NCBI GenBank assembly: GCA_030427835.1
Contig: JAUICN010000009.1
Span: 111,617 to 175,616, forward strand
Length of the DNA: 64,000 bases
Reading direction: 5' to 3'
DNA from: Polyangia bacterium
GTDB taxonomy: Bacteria > Myxococcota_A > Polyangia > Polyangiales > JAUICN01
The notes under the pieces are model-generated. The model made no database searches. It was not told where the DNA came from and was given only the letters and a program-made list of their open reading frames with translations. Below are positions 17,448 through 26,816 of the stretch, in pieces; positions within the stretch are counted from its first letter, which is position 1, and each line of letters opens with the position of its first letter. The position numbers and the translations under genes were made by a program.

Positions 17448-19067
17448 GTGATCGGCGATTTGCCAGGTTGGGTTTCGATTCTTCCGCCACTTGTGGCGGT
17501 GACCCTATCTCTGTTGACGCGTCAGGTGCTGCTTTCACTGGGGGCGGGTGTCTTTGTGGGGGCGTGGCTGGTTTCCGGGTTGGATCCTGTGGAGGGGTTT
17601 GTTGTGATGGGGCAGCGCTATTTTGTGGGGGCCCTGGCCCACCCCCAGCACGCCACGATTGTGCTTTTTAGTTTGTGCCTGGGCGGAGTGGTGGGCGTGA
17701 TCCAACAGACGGGTGGAGGGCTCGGACTTGCGCGGATGTTTCGTCGGGCGGCCGACGGTCGGAAGAAGGGATTGCTTGCCACCTGGTTGATGGGGTTGGC
17801 GATTTTCTTTGAGGATTATTCCAACGCGCTGCTTGTGGGATCCACGATGCGCCCCATGACGGACCGGCTGGGGATCTCGCGGGCGAAACTTGCTTTTGTC
17901 GTGGATTCTACTGCGGCGCCGGTGACGAGTATTGCGCTTCTGTCGTCGTGGATTGGGGTGGAGCTTGGCCACATTGCCGATCAATATTCGGCTCTTGGTA
18001 TTGAGCAGTCCGCCTATTTGGTGTTTTTGGAGACGCTGCCCTACCGGTTTTATCCGATTCTGATGTTGGTGTTTGTGTTCCTTGTCATTGTGATGGGAAG
18101 GGACTGGGGGCCCATGCTTGTGGCAGAACGGGAGGCGTTGCGCGCCCTGAAACCGGTGGAGGTTCCCGAGCCGGTGCTTTCGGCGGAGCGGGAGGATGCG
18201 GAAGGGGGGCGTGCCCTGTTTGCGGTGCTGCCCTTGTCTGTGGTGCTGTGCGTGACGGCATGGGGGTTCTACCGTACGGGTGTTGCGGGCTGGGTGCTTG
18301 AGCACGGCCCCGTGGGGCCCGGGGGCCTGGGTGTGCAGAATGTGCTTTCCTATTCGGATTCGCCCACGTCGTTGCTTTGGGGTGCCCTCGCGGGTTTGGT
18401 GACGGCCATTGTGGTGCCCATGGCGTTTCGTAGCCATGGGCTGCCGGAGGTGATGGAAGGGGCGCTTGGGGGAATGAAGTCCATTCTCATCGGAGCGCTT
18501 GTGTTGGTGGGGGCCTGGGCCATTGGCGCGGTTTGCCGGGATTTGGGTACGGGTGCCTGGGTTGCTTCATCGCTCGGTGCGGTGGTGTCCCCTGTGTGGG
18601 TGCCGGCGGCCACGTTCGTGACGGCAGCGTTCATCAGTTTTGCCACGGGTACGTCCTACGGGACCATGGGCATACTGTTTCCGGTGGCCATTCCCTTGGC
18701 GCACGGTTTGATCGGGCAGGCATCGGTAGGATCGGGCGCAGCGGACGCCAACCTGCTTACGGCAACGGTGGCCGCGGTGCTGAGTGGTTCGGTTTGGGGC
18801 GACCACTGTTCGCCCATCTCGGACACTACGGTGTTGAGTTCGATTTCGACGGGGTGCGATCCGGTGGACCATGTACGAACCCAGTTGCCCTACGCGTTGC
18901 TTGTGGGTGGGGTAAGCCTTGTGTTTGGTGAAATTGCGACCGGGGTGTGGGGGTGGTCCCCATGGGTAGGCCTTGTCGTGGGGGCGGGTGCCCTTGTGGG
19001 TGCGCTGTTTTTTTGTGGAAAGAATCCCCTGGCAACTCACCCAGAGAAACCCAGAGCTATGCCCTGA
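17448..19067 (+). CDS. Na+/H+ antiporter, NhaC family
   Basis: A 539-aa inner-membrane protein with about 11-12 helices. Segments typical of the NhaC family are F-F-E-D-Y-S-N-A-L-L-V-G, V-V-D-S-T-A-A-P-V-T-S-I, F-I-S-F-A-T-G-T-S-Y-G-T-M and W-G-D-H-C-S-P-I-S-D-T-T. It exchanges sodium, or another ion or metabolite pair, for protons. The GTG at 17448 was chosen because GGAG lies 6 bp upstream and it gives the normal N-terminus; longer in-frame starts overlap the cyclase-like gene. A hydrophilic loop of about 40 residues follows helix 7. The stop overlaps the convergent response regulator by 11 bp. Confidence 0.9.
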   Translation: MIGDLPGWVSILPPLVAVTLSLLTRQVLLSLGAGVFVGAWLVSGLDPVEGFVVMGQRYFVGALAHPQHATIVLFSLCLGGVVGVIQQTGGGLGLARMFRRAADGRKKGLLATWLMGLAIFFEDYSNALLVGSTMRPMTDRLGISRAKLAFVVDSTAAPVTSIALLSSWIGVELGHIADQYSALGIEQSAYLVFLETLPYRFYPILMLVFVFLVIVMGRDWGPMLVAEREALRALKPVEVPEPVLSAEREDAEGGRALFAVLPLSVVLCVTAWGFYRTGVAGWVLEHGPVGPGGLGVQNVLSYSDSPTSLLWGALAGLVTAIVVPMAFRSHGLPEVMEGALGGMKSILIGALVLVGAWAIGAVCRDLGTGAWVASSLGAVVSPVWVPAATFVTAAFISFATGTSYGTMGILFPVAIPLAHGLIGQASVGSGAADANLLTATVAAVLSGSVWGDHCSPISDTTVLSSISTGCDPVDHVRTQLPYALLVGGVSLVFGEIATGVWGWSPWVGLVVGAGALVGALFFCGKNPLATHPEKPRAMP

Positions 19068-19494
19068 TCTTTTCCACCATTTGAATCAGGGTGTCTGGAT
19101 CAAATGGTTTGGTGAGATGTCGCTCGTTTACCGTTTCCAGGAACGAGTGGGCTTCTTCGGAGTAGGAGCCTCCGGTCATGAAAATGACTTTGGTGGCCAT
19201 GGGAGAATTCTGTGCCTGGAGCCACTGCTGCAGTTCCATACCATTGAAGAGCGGCAGGTTGAGATCACAGAGGATGACGTCGTAGGTGTTCTGGGCTTCC
19301 AGGAGCACTTTGGCTTCGGGTCCCGAATCCACCAGCCTGACGTCGTACCGATCGCCTAGGAGAATCCTGAGCGTGGCCCCGATGGATGGCTCGTCGTCAA
19401 TGACGAGAATCGTGGGTGTTGTATGGTGTGTGGGGCCGGGTTGGGGCGAATTTCCGCCGGAACCCGACACCCCCCCCAGGGAATCGCGTGTCAT
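19057..19494 (-). CDS. Single-domain response regulator (CheY-like receiver)
   Basis: A 145-aa protein with a Ser/Gly/Pro-rich leader of about 28 residues and one receiver domain. I-L-V-I-D-D-E-P gives the acidic pair, C-D-L-N-L-P the phospho-accepting Asp, M-T-G-G the conserved Thr and L-T-K-P-F-D the conserved Lys. There is no output domain, so it must act by protein contact. ATG 19494 is strongly supported by GGGGAGGAAAC just upstream. It is divergent from htpG and shares a 138-bp intergenic region with it. The cognate kinase is not in the window. Confidence 0.92.
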   Translation of the reverse strand: MTRDSLGGVSGSGGNSPQPGPTHHTTPTILVIDDEPSIGATLRILLGDRYDVRLVDSGPEAKVLLEAQNTYDVILCDLNLPLFNGMELQQWLQAQNSPMATKVIFMTGGSYSEEAHSFLETVNERHLTKPFDPDTLIQMVEKIRA

Positions 19495-19632
19495 GTTTCC
19501 TCCCCCCCTTTGATCCCAAGTTAACAGGCGCGTGCGGCGAGGCAAAGTGAAACACGTTCGGTGGAGGGGCCGGCAAGGGATGGAAGTTTCCAATATTGAC
19601 AAGTGGCGGGAAGTGCACATGTTGGTTGCGCC

Positions 19633-21522
19633 ATGACGGACGAAACAACACAAAGCGCGGCCCAGCAAGGGGCTCCCCAGGAAACCCATGCCTTTCAAGC
19701 GGAGGTTTCAGAGGTTCTTTCCCTGGTCATCCACTCCCTGTATTCGAATCCTGAAATTTTTCTTCGGGAGCTGATTTCCAATGCATCGGATGCCCTGGAT
19801 AGGCAGCGGGTAAGGGCGCTGACCGAAGAGGGTGTGACGGCCGTTTCTGGGCCATCCATTCGTGTGCTTGCGGATACCACGGCGGGGACTCTCACCATTT
19901 CCGACAACGGTACGGGCATGGATCGGGAAGCCCTGATCAAGAACCTGGGTACGGTGGCCCATTCCGGTTCCAAGGCCTTTTTGGCAGCGCTTGAGGACAA
20001 GTCCAAGGGCGCCGATCTGATCGGCCAGTTTGGTGTGGGGTTCTACAGTGGGTTTCTTGTGGCGGATCGTGCGGAGGTGGTGAGCTGCCCGGTAGGTGGG
20101 CGGGAGGCCCTGCGTTGGTCTTCGGATGGCAAGAGCGGTTTTACGATCGGGGCCGCATCCCGGGTGGAGCCTGGTACGGACGTTATCTTGCACCTGAAGG
20201 AGGACAAAAAGGAGTTTCTGGAGCGTGCCCGGCTGCGCACCCTCATCGAGAAGTACTCCGATTTCATTCGCTACCCCATTGAGCTTGCGGTGCGTGCGAA
20301 GGAAGACACGAAGCTGGATTGGGAAAAGGTGAACCAGGCCAGTGCGCTGTGGCAGCGGTCACCCTCGGAGGTCACCGACGAGCAGTACCAGGAGTTCTAT
20401 CAGCACCTGACCCACGATTGGGAGAAGCCACTGAGCCACCAACACTTTCGGATCGAGGGTACCAAGATGTTTTCGGGGGTGATTTTCATTCCTGCTCGAC
20501 CGCCGTTTGATTTGTATTCACCGGAATCCCGCCACGGGGTCCGCCTCTTTGTGAAGCGGGTGTTCATCATGGACGACTGCGAGGAGCTGTTGCCCAAGTG
20601 GCTGCGGTTCGCACGCGGTGTGGTGGATTCCGATGATCTTCCCCTGAATGTTTCCCGCGAAATTTTGCAGGATTCGTCCATCGTGCAGGTGATTCGCAAG
20701 CAGATCGTCAAACAGTGTTTGAAGATGATTGAGGGACTTGCGAAGGGCGACGACTACGTCACGTTTTGGTCCCAGTTTGGATCTGTGTTGAAGGAGGGTT
20801 TGCATTTCGAGCCCGAGCACAGTGAAAGGCTGGCTGCGCTTTGCCGGTGGGAAAGCACCACCCGGGACGGTCTCGTGTCCTTGGATCAGTACGTGGAATC
20901 CATGAAGGAAGGTCAGAAGAGCATCTACTACGCTCTGGGTGCGACACGGGACGCGGTGGCCCATGCGCCACACCTGGAGTCCCTGCGAGCGAAGGGCATC
21001 GAGGTGTTGCTCATGACCGATGCGGTGGATCAATGGGCCGTGGATGGCTTGAAGCAATACAAGGATACGCCGCTTGTGTCGGCCATGGACGCGGACCTTA
21101 AGCTGGACGGGGAGGACGCGGAAAAGAAAACAGACCATGGGGATTTGGACGGGTTGGTAAATCAACTGCGCGTGTGGCTTCAGGAAGATGTGTCTGAGGT
21201 TCGCATTTCGGATCGGTTGACCGATTCGCCGGTATGTTTGGTCACCCCTGAGGGAGGGCTGCCCCCGTACATGGAGCGCCTTTTGCGCATGCAAAACCAG
21301 GAGCTGCCGAAACAAAAGCGCGTGCTGGAAATCAATCCCACCCACCGAATCGTTGTTGCCTTGAAGGATCGTATTGAAAAGGAACCTAAGGACACTTCCC
21401 TGGAATCCACAGCCAAGGTGCTCTACCAACAGGCCCTGCTCGCCGAGGGCAGCCCGCTCGAACGCCCCGACCAGTTTGTGAAGGAAGTCACCCGGTTGCT
21501 TGGCGAGTCGTTGCACTCATAG
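19633..21522 (+). CDS. htpG: Molecular chaperone HtpG (Hsp90)
   Basis: A 629-aa cytoplasmic ATP-dependent chaperone of normal length. The N-terminal GHKL ATPase has F-L-R-E-L-I-S-N-A-S-D-A, I-S-D-N-G-T-G-M and G-Q-F-G-V-G-F-Y-S-G-F. The middle domain has D-L-P-L-N-V-S-R-E-I-L-Q with the catalytic Arg. The C-terminal dimerisation region has the usual H-R-I-V-V-A-L. ATG 19633 was chosen over a GTG ten codons upstream. I saw no clear heat-shock sigma32 promoter in the 138-bp divergent region. Confidence 0.96.
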   Translation: MTDETTQSAAQQGAPQETHAFQAEVSEVLSLVIHSLYSNPEIFLRELISNASDALDRQRVRALTEEGVTAVSGPSIRVLADTTAGTLTISDNGTGMDREALIKNLGTVAHSGSKAFLAALEDKSKGADLIGQFGVGFYSGFLVADRAEVVSCPVGGREALRWSSDGKSGFTIGAASRVEPGTDVILHLKEDKKEFLERARLRTLIEKYSDFIRYPIELAVRAKEDTKLDWEKVNQASALWQRSPSEVTDEQYQEFYQHLTHDWEKPLSHQHFRIEGTKMFSGVIFIPARPPFDLYSPESRHGVRLFVKRVFIMDDCEELLPKWLRFARGVVDSDDLPLNVSREILQDSSIVQVIRKQIVKQCLKMIEGLAKGDDYVTFWSQFGSVLKEGLHFEPEHSERLAALCRWESTTRDGLVSLDQYVESMKEGQKSIYYALGATRDAVAHAPHLESLRAKGIEVLLMTDAVDQWAVDGLKQYKDTPLVSAMDADLKLDGEDAEKKTDHGDLDGLVNQLRVWLQEDVSEVRISDRLTDSPVCLVTPEGGLPPYMERLLRMQNQELPKQKRVLEINPTHRIVVALKDRIEKEPKDTSLESTAKVLYQQALLAEGSPLERPDQFVKEVTRLLGESLHS

Positions 21523-21568
21523 GTGCTAATCCTTCCGGAACTGGCCCAAAGTCCGGTATCCTTTGAAA

Positions 21569-23269
21569 ATGGATGCGTGGTCTTTGTGGCGGAAAAGTGT
21601 GTTTGTCCTCGTTTTCCTGAACTCGGGCGTGATGGGTTGCGATGGGTCGCGGCCCTCTGCGTCCGTTGAAGATGGGGGCATGCACATCGATGCTGGTGTG
21701 GGTGGAGATGGGGGGCACATTGGGGATTCGGGTGTTGATGGTGGTGACGCTGGGGAGGGGCAAGTGGGGGTTGCGCCTACTCGACTCGTGTTTCTGACTG
21801 AGAGTTCCACGGATACGGCGGTGCACGAGGTTGCGCTGACCGGGAATTTTCAGCCCCATGAGGTGGGTCGCTTTGCGGAGGTGCGTGGGGTTGCCTGGCA
21901 TTTTACTGAAGATGCGTACGTGATGGAGGTGCGCGACGGGGGGCAGAACGACCTTTATGTGGCTGTGGGTGGTCATGCGGCTGCTGGGGGGGCACCGGTG
22001 TTGGCACGGTCCGACGTGGACTACTCCCAGGATACGTTCGATTGGTTCTATGGCGGTACGTTTCAGAGCGTGTGGCATCCAAACTTACTTTCCATGGTGG
22101 TACCCAACGGTACCGACTACGCGATGGTGGACGTGGAGAGCTTGGTGAATCATGGAGGGAGCCCCGCCGTGCACGTGCTTTCTAGCATAGGCCGCCAGAA
22201 GACTTTCTTGCTGACGGATCTTTGGTTTTCTGGTGGGAATGTGGCCTACAGCGCGTTGCTGACCTATGGCCAGGCAGTGGGTTGGTTTGATTTTCCTGTC
22301 GACGAGTTCAGAAAAGGGGAAGACCTTGGGGACGAGTGGCCTGACAGTCTGTTTGCCCTGGCCCTAGCTCGCGTGGACGACCATCGGTTGATGCATTTAG
22401 TGCCCCGGTTTATGACAGGTGGGCCTACGCAGTACACCCTGGAGATCATTGACTCGCGGGGAAGGGATGTGGAAGTGGTTCCCGGGTTTTCGTTGGCTAT
22501 CGGGGCAGGTACCGGCAATGTGACGTTTCGTTTTGGGGAGCGTTCGTTGTTCCGTTCGGGAGCCCTGACCACGATGGTGATCGTGGACAACGACAACAGC
22601 GAAGACCGTCACTATGTGATGGACTTGAGTCAATCCTCGGTTTCTGCGGTGCCGTTGGTCACGCTGGCACAGGGGGGGTGCAGTGACGTGTCGGTCTCGC
22701 CCGCAGGCGATGGGGTGGTTGTGGAACATGGCGGATCATTGGATTGGATCGCTGTGGATGGAACGACCGTGTCTGCGCCAGTACAGCTTGCGGCCAATGT
22801 GGCCTGTCCGGGGCATGCGTGGGCAGCAGATGGCAGTGTTGTGTTTTATCGGGATCTGGATGGTCTCCATTGTGCGGTTCCAGGGGGTGCCACGCCCGTG
22901 GACCTCCACTTGGATGTGGCGCCTACGGACATTCTCCGTCAGTCCGAGACGGGCGGGTTTGCCCTGATCCAGGACCAATTCAACGGTATGAAGCGCTTGA
23001 TGTTCGTGCCCTATGCCAGTTGCGCAGGAACCCCGGTGACCATCGATACGTTTGATTCCAATTCGGATTTGGATGTGCGTGTTTCAGAGGATGGTGAGTG
23101 GATCTATTGGCATGAGGACCGAACGAACGGCATGTTCGTTGCTCCCAAACTTGCTCCTGTGGTGAACGGAGTGGTGGGTACACCTGTGACTCTTCGCCTG
23201 AGCCTTGCCAACAATACTGATGTGCACAGTGTGGTGTTTTCCGGTCAGGGTGTGGACTATTTATTTTAG
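21569..23269 (+). CDS. Predicted lipoprotein, possibly beta-propeller
   Basis: A 566-aa protein. A signal peptide ends in S-G-V-M-G-C (lipobox). A Gly/Asp-rich linker of about 45 residues (M-H-I-D-A-G-V-G-G-D-G-G) follows, of the type seen in other lipoproteins of this window. The rest is beta-rich with recurring short strands and W/F-D-G turns (R-G-V-A-W-H-F-T-E-D, H-A-W-A-A-D-G-S-V-V-F-Y-R-D), suggesting a TolB- or WD-like propeller. Cys residues are few. It follows htpG by 46 bp and converges on speE with an 8-bp gap. Function unknown. Confidence 0.75.
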   Translation: MDAWSLWRKSVFVLVFLNSGVMGCDGSRPSASVEDGGMHIDAGVGGDGGHIGDSGVDGGDAGEGQVGVAPTRLVFLTESSTDTAVHEVALTGNFQPHEVGRFAEVRGVAWHFTEDAYVMEVRDGGQNDLYVAVGGHAAAGGAPVLARSDVDYSQDTFDWFYGGTFQSVWHPNLLSMVVPNGTDYAMVDVESLVNHGGSPAVHVLSSIGRQKTFLLTDLWFSGGNVAYSALLTYGQAVGWFDFPVDEFRKGEDLGDEWPDSLFALALARVDDHRLMHLVPRFMTGGPTQYTLEIIDSRGRDVEVVPGFSLAIGAGTGNVTFRFGERSLFRSGALTTMVIVDNDNSEDRHYVMDLSQSSVSAVPLVTLAQGGCSDVSVSPAGDGVVVEHGGSLDWIAVDGTTVSAPVQLAANVACPGHAWAADGSVVFYRDLDGLHCAVPGGATPVDLHLDVAPTDILRQSETGGFALIQDQFNGMKRLMFVPYASCAGTPVTIDTFDSNSDLDVRVSEDGEWIYWHEDRTNGMFVAPKLAPVVNGVVGTPVTLRLSLANNTDVHSVVFSGQGVDYLF

Positions 23270-23277
23270 GTGGGTTC

Positions 23278-24126
23278 TTACGTGCCCAGGAGAGCTTTGA
23301 CGTAGCCGGGGGTGGTGAGGGCGCTGCGGTGGAGTTCGGGGGTGTAGAGTTTTGCGGTGGGTTGGATGAGTTCCACGCGCTCGGGGCGAATGTTTAAGGG
23401 AGTGTGTTCATCGCCGGCAATCGTCCAACTCCAGATGCTTCCGCCGTAGAGGGGGACGGGGCCGAAGTAGGGCGTGACTTGTTCAAAGATTTGCCGAAGG
23501 GTGGTTTGAACTTCTGTGAACAGTTTGGGCATCAAGGTGGGGGATTCGCTTTGCAGGACGAATACGCCGTCAGGTTTGAGGACCCGTTTTACGTTTTCGT
23601 AGAAGGTGGTGCCAAAGAGGCCTTCGGCTGGGCCCACGGGATCGGATCCGTCTAGGATGATGAGATCAAAGGTGGCTTCTGGGGCCTCGGCGACGTAGGC
23701 GATACCGTCGGCCACCCGTAGATCCAAACGGGGGTCGTTCCATGCGTCGGCACCGAGGGAGGGAAGGTGGGTTTTGCAGGCATCGATGACGTCGCCGTCG
23801 ATTTCCACCATGGTGACGGATTGCACCTGTGGGTAACGGCAAATCTCACGGATGGTGCCGCCATCCCCCCCGCCGATGACCAATACCTTTTGTGGGTTCG
23901 CCAGGGTAGTCATGGCAGGATGCACGATCATCTCGTGGTAGAAGAACTCATCTTTCTCGCTGGTCATGAAGAGACCGTCGAGGGCGAGTACCTTGCCCAT
24001 GGCGTAGGTGTCGACGATTTGTACCCGTTGGAACTTGCTTTGTTTGTCCACGAGGATTTCACGGACGCGAAACCCCAGACGCACATCATCGTCGTAGGTT
24101 TCTTCTAACCAGTTGCTTGGTTCCAT
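23278..24126 (-). CDS. speE: Spermidine synthase
   Basis: A 282-aa aminopropyltransferase that adds the propylamine group of decarboxylated SAM to putrescine. Motifs: G-G-G-D-G-G-T-I-R-E-I (nucleoside binding), M-V-E-I-D-G-D-V-I, and I-I-L-D-G-S-D-P-V-G-P-A, which usually reads D-S-S/T-D-P in the family; the catalytic Asp is kept. Y-H-E-M-I-V-H-P is the entrance motif. ATG 24126 gives the standard N-terminus (W-L-E-E-T-Y). It overlaps the upstream SAM decarboxylase gene by 22 bp, so the two are cotranscribed and probably translationally coupled. Confidence 0.95.
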   Translation of the reverse strand: MEPSNWLEETYDDDVRLGFRVREILVDKQSKFQRVQIVDTYAMGKVLALDGLFMTSEKDEFFYHEMIVHPAMTTLANPQKVLVIGGGDGGTIREICRYPQVQSVTMVEIDGDVIDACKTHLPSLGADAWNDPRLDLRVADGIAYVAEAPEATFDLIILDGSDPVGPAEGLFGTTFYENVKRVLKPDGVFVLQSESPTLMPKLFTEVQTTLRQIFEQVTPYFGPVPLYGGSIWSWTIAGDEHTPLNIRPERVELIQPTAKLYTPELHRSALTTPGYVKALLGT

Positions 24127-24554
24127 GATGTATGTTCGGTGGGGGTGCGGCGTAGCATGGGGGCAGGGGTTTCGGTGCGTACCTCGTGAACCACGACGGA
24201 TTGGCCTGGGCCGCCCTGGCCGCGATCCACCTGGAGTACGTCGGCATGGGTGCTGTTGAGGGCCACCCGGAGCACTTCGTGGGCCCGCTCGGGCAGGCAA
24301 TCCCCGCAGGTGAAGAAATCCACGGCGGCGTAGCCCGATTCGGGCCAGGTGTGGATGGAGAGGTGGGATTCTTCAACCACCACCACGCCGGTGACGCCCT
24401 GGGGAGAAAAGCGGTGAAACACCTTGGTCACGATGGTGGCGCCGGAGGCCACCGCTGCGTCGCAAAGGGACTGGCGAATGTGCGGTTCGTCGTTCAGGGT
24501 GCTGGCGTCGCACCCATGGTACTCAATGAGCCAATGTTTGCCTGCGGTGTCCAT
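24105..24554 (-). CDS. speH: S-adenosylmethionine decarboxylase proenzyme
   Basis: A 149-aa pyruvoyl enzyme supplying decarboxylated SAM to the spermidine synthase downstream. The self-cleavage site is intact: Glu62-Ser63 in E-E-S-H-L-S-I-H-T-W-P-E, with His68 and Cys83 at the positions known to be needed for processing and catalysis. Compared with typical SpeH it has a C-terminal extension of about 25 residues (P-A-P-M-L-R-R-T-P-T-E-H). Part of this is encoded by the overlap with speE. Confidence 0.95.
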   Translation of the reverse strand: MDTAGKHWLIEYHGCDASTLNDEPHIRQSLCDAAVASGATIVTKVFHRFSPQGVTGVVVVEESHLSIHTWPESGYAAVDFFTCGDCLPERAHEVLRVALNSTHADVLQVDRGQGGPGQSVVVHEVRTETPAPMLRRTPTEHTSWNQATG

Positions 24555-24591
24555 GGTCAGCCGGACTTTTTAGCACAGCTCGTGGCGCGGT

Positions 24592-25377
24592 CTAGGAGGC
24601 CAAATCAATGCAAAGTTGACCCGTGGCGGAGAGGTCCAGGAGGGTGGGGTGATCCTGGTGGGCGATGTGAAGGCGGGTGTCCCGTGGCAAGGAAGGTCGA
24701 ATGACCTCCCGGGCCAGTTCGGGGCGGTTGCTGGTCTGGGAAAGGTGCATGAGGACCACGTCGGTGGGGGCGGGGCGTAGTTCCCTGAGGAGGGTTGCGG
24801 TTTGGCGGTTGCACAGGTGGCCCGTGGGGCCGGCAATGCGGTGTTTGACCTGCACGGGGTAGTGGCTTGTGGCGAGCAGGCGTGGGTCGTGGTTGGCCTC
24901 GATGAGTAGGCTGTCGCAGGGGGCCAGGAAGTCTGCCAGGTTGTCTGGGATGTGGCCCAGGTCGGTCGCGATTCCCACGGCCTTGCGTTGGGAGTGGATG
25001 CGCAAGGCCACCTGGGGCACGTCGTGGGGGATCGGCAGGGTAAACAGGGTGAAGCAGCCAATACGGAAGCGGCTGGGGGCACGCAGGGTCTTGAGTGTGA
25101 TGTTGTCTGTGTTGCCCAGAACGTGTGTGGCGTCTGCCCGGATCCAGACGGGGCAGCCGTTGTTTTGCGCGAGGGAGCGTGCAAACCGTATGTGGTCGTC
25201 GTGAAGGTGGGTGACGACGACGGCGTCTAGCCTAGGCCATGGGCGTTGGCGGGTGTCTTCGTAACGTTGCTTTGCCACACGGGGTGAGATGCCGGCGTCG
25301 ATCAACACGGAGGTGTCGCCGGTTTCCACGAGGGTGGCGTTTCCTCGGCTTCCGCTGGCAAGTACTGTGACGCGCAT
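24592..25377 (-). CDS. MBL-fold metallohydrolase (YycJ/WalJ-like)
   Basis: A 261-aa soluble hydrolase. The opening S-G-S-R-G-N-A-T-L-V and T-H-L-H-D-D-H are the N-terminal and HxHxDH metal motifs. Further conserved points are P-H-D-V-P-Q, A-T-D-L-G-H-I-P, I-E-A-N-H-D-P and M-H-L-S-Q-T-S-N-R-P, all in the order of YycJ family members, which are thought to act as nucleases. It lies 37 bp upstream of speH on the same strand and may share its transcript. It starts at ATG 25377. Confidence 0.88.
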   Translation of the reverse strand: MRVTVLASGSRGNATLVETGDTSVLIDAGISPRVAKQRYEDTRQRPWPRLDAVVVTHLHDDHIRFARSLAQNNGCPVWIRADATHVLGNTDNITLKTLRAPSRFRIGCFTLFTLPIPHDVPQVALRIHSQRKAVGIATDLGHIPDNLADFLAPCDSLLIEANHDPRLLATSHYPVQVKHRIAGPTGHLCNRQTATLLRELRPAPTDVVLMHLSQTSNRPELAREVIRPSLPRDTRLHIAHQDHPTLLDLSATGQLCIDLAS

Positions 25378-25469
25378 GGGCCGTTACCCTACGGGGATTG
25401 CTGTTCCCAATACAAGTCCTCAATGGGGGAGTGCGCTTGCTTTTTTTTTCTTTGCCAGGCGAATCTTTT

Positions 25470-26720
25470 TCAGAGCAGTAGCCAACGGGCCACGGCCAAC
25501 AGTACCGCGGCCAGCAAAGCGGTGAAGGGTACCGTGATGAACCAACTGGCGACGATGCCCTTGACCACCTGCTGATTGATCGCACCCATGGATCGGGCAA
25601 AGCCCACGCCCACAACCGCACCCACCAGGGTATGGGTCGTACTTACGGGCAATCCTAGTTTGCTTGCCACAACGATGGTGGTTGCGGCCGCAAACTCGGC
25701 GGTAAAACCCCTGGAAGGAGTGAGTTCCGTGATCTCCTGCCCAATGGTGCCCATGACCTTGTAGCCGTAGGTGGCCAACCCCACCACGATGCCGAGGGAG
25801 CCCACGAGCAACACGTTGATAGGGACTTCCACCTGATCTTGAATCCCCTCTTTGATGGTTGCGAACACGGCCGCAAGCGGGCCCACGGCGTTGGCCACGT
25901 CGTTGCTTCCGTGGGCGAAGGCCACAAAACAGGCCGTGAGTATCTGGAGCACCATAAATACCTTTTCGGTGCGGCGCAGGCTTGTTTTTAGGTCCAGATC
26001 TCCGGCGTTTTCGGTGAGTCGCCGGAACACTGGAATGGATACCAACGTCATCAGTGTTCCAATCCCAAGGGCCAACGGGGCCGCGGTGTCCATGGAGAGA
26101 TCGAGTTTGAGGGGCTTTAGGCCCTTAAAGAGCAAAGCGAGGGTGAGAATAGCGAAGATGGGAAAGACCATCACTGGGCCCCACCTCCGCATGGCGGCCA
26201 GGGGGTAGTCCGCGCTGAGTACCTTGTGTTTCAAAAAGAGGAACAGGAAAAACCCCAATGCCCCTCCAAGGACCGGTGAGATCACCCAGGAGGCGGCGAT
26301 CATGGAAACTTTTCCCCAGTTGACGGCGTCCACCCCACCCGCGAGTAGACCGAAGCCCACCACGGCACCCACGATGCTGTGGGTGGTGGACACGGGCCAT
26401 CCAAAGTGGGTCGCGATGTGTAGCCATGCGGCGGCGGCGAGCAGGCAGCAGGTCATTCCGAGGGCCAGCAGGGAGGCGTCGGATCCGATGGCTGCAAGGT
26501 CAATGATCCCCTTGCTGATGGTCTTGGTGACGGTGCCCCCCACCAACATGGCGCCACCAAACTCAAAGATGGCTGCGATGACGATGGCGTGTTTTAGGGT
26601 GAGGGCGCCGGACCCCACGGAGGTGCCCATGGCGTTGGCTACGTCGTTGGCGCCAATGTTCCAGGCCATGTACAGGCCTGTGATGGTTGCAAGCGCAAGG
26701 GTGAGGGTGGCGACGTCCAT
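25470..26720 (-). CDS. pit: Inorganic phosphate transporter, PiT family
   Basis: A 416-aa inner-membrane phosphate permease, proton- or sodium-coupled. The internal duplication is plain: G-A-N-D-V-A-N-A-M-G-T-S-V-G and H-G-S-N-D-V-A-N-A-V-G-P carry the signature in each half. Each half also has a P-V-S-T-T-H-x-x-V-G-A-V-V-G loop. The upstream gene encodes the PhoU-like DUF47 partner usually found with PiT; 96 bp separate them. Expression in response to phosphate is likely, but I saw no Pho box. Confidence 0.94.
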   Translation of the reverse strand: MDVATLTLALATITGLYMAWNIGANDVANAMGTSVGSGALTLKHAIVIAAIFEFGGAMLVGGTVTKTISKGIIDLAAIGSDASLLALGMTCCLLAAAAWLHIATHFGWPVSTTHSIVGAVVGFGLLAGGVDAVNWGKVSMIAASWVISPVLGGALGFFLFLFLKHKVLSADYPLAAMRRWGPVMVFPIFAILTLALLFKGLKPLKLDLSMDTAAPLALGIGTLMTLVSIPVFRRLTENAGDLDLKTSLRRTEKVFMVLQILTACFVAFAHGSNDVANAVGPLAAVFATIKEGIQDQVEVPINVLLVGSLGIVVGLATYGYKVMGTIGQEITELTPSRGFTAEFAAATTIVVASKLGLPVSTTHTLVGAVVGVGFARSMGAINQQVVKGIVASWFITVPFTALLAAVLLAVARWLLL

Positions 26721-26816
26721 GGAAAATACTGCAAACCTTGTTGAATAAAGCTTTGTTGCAAAGACTGGCGAGGTTGGGCTTCAGTGGGCGGTCGACGAAC
26801 GTGTTGGATTACAGAA

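Noticed and set aside
19596..19632. TTGACA as promoter of htpG
   Set aside because: The only -10 candidate at the right distance is poor and would leave no leader before the ATG.
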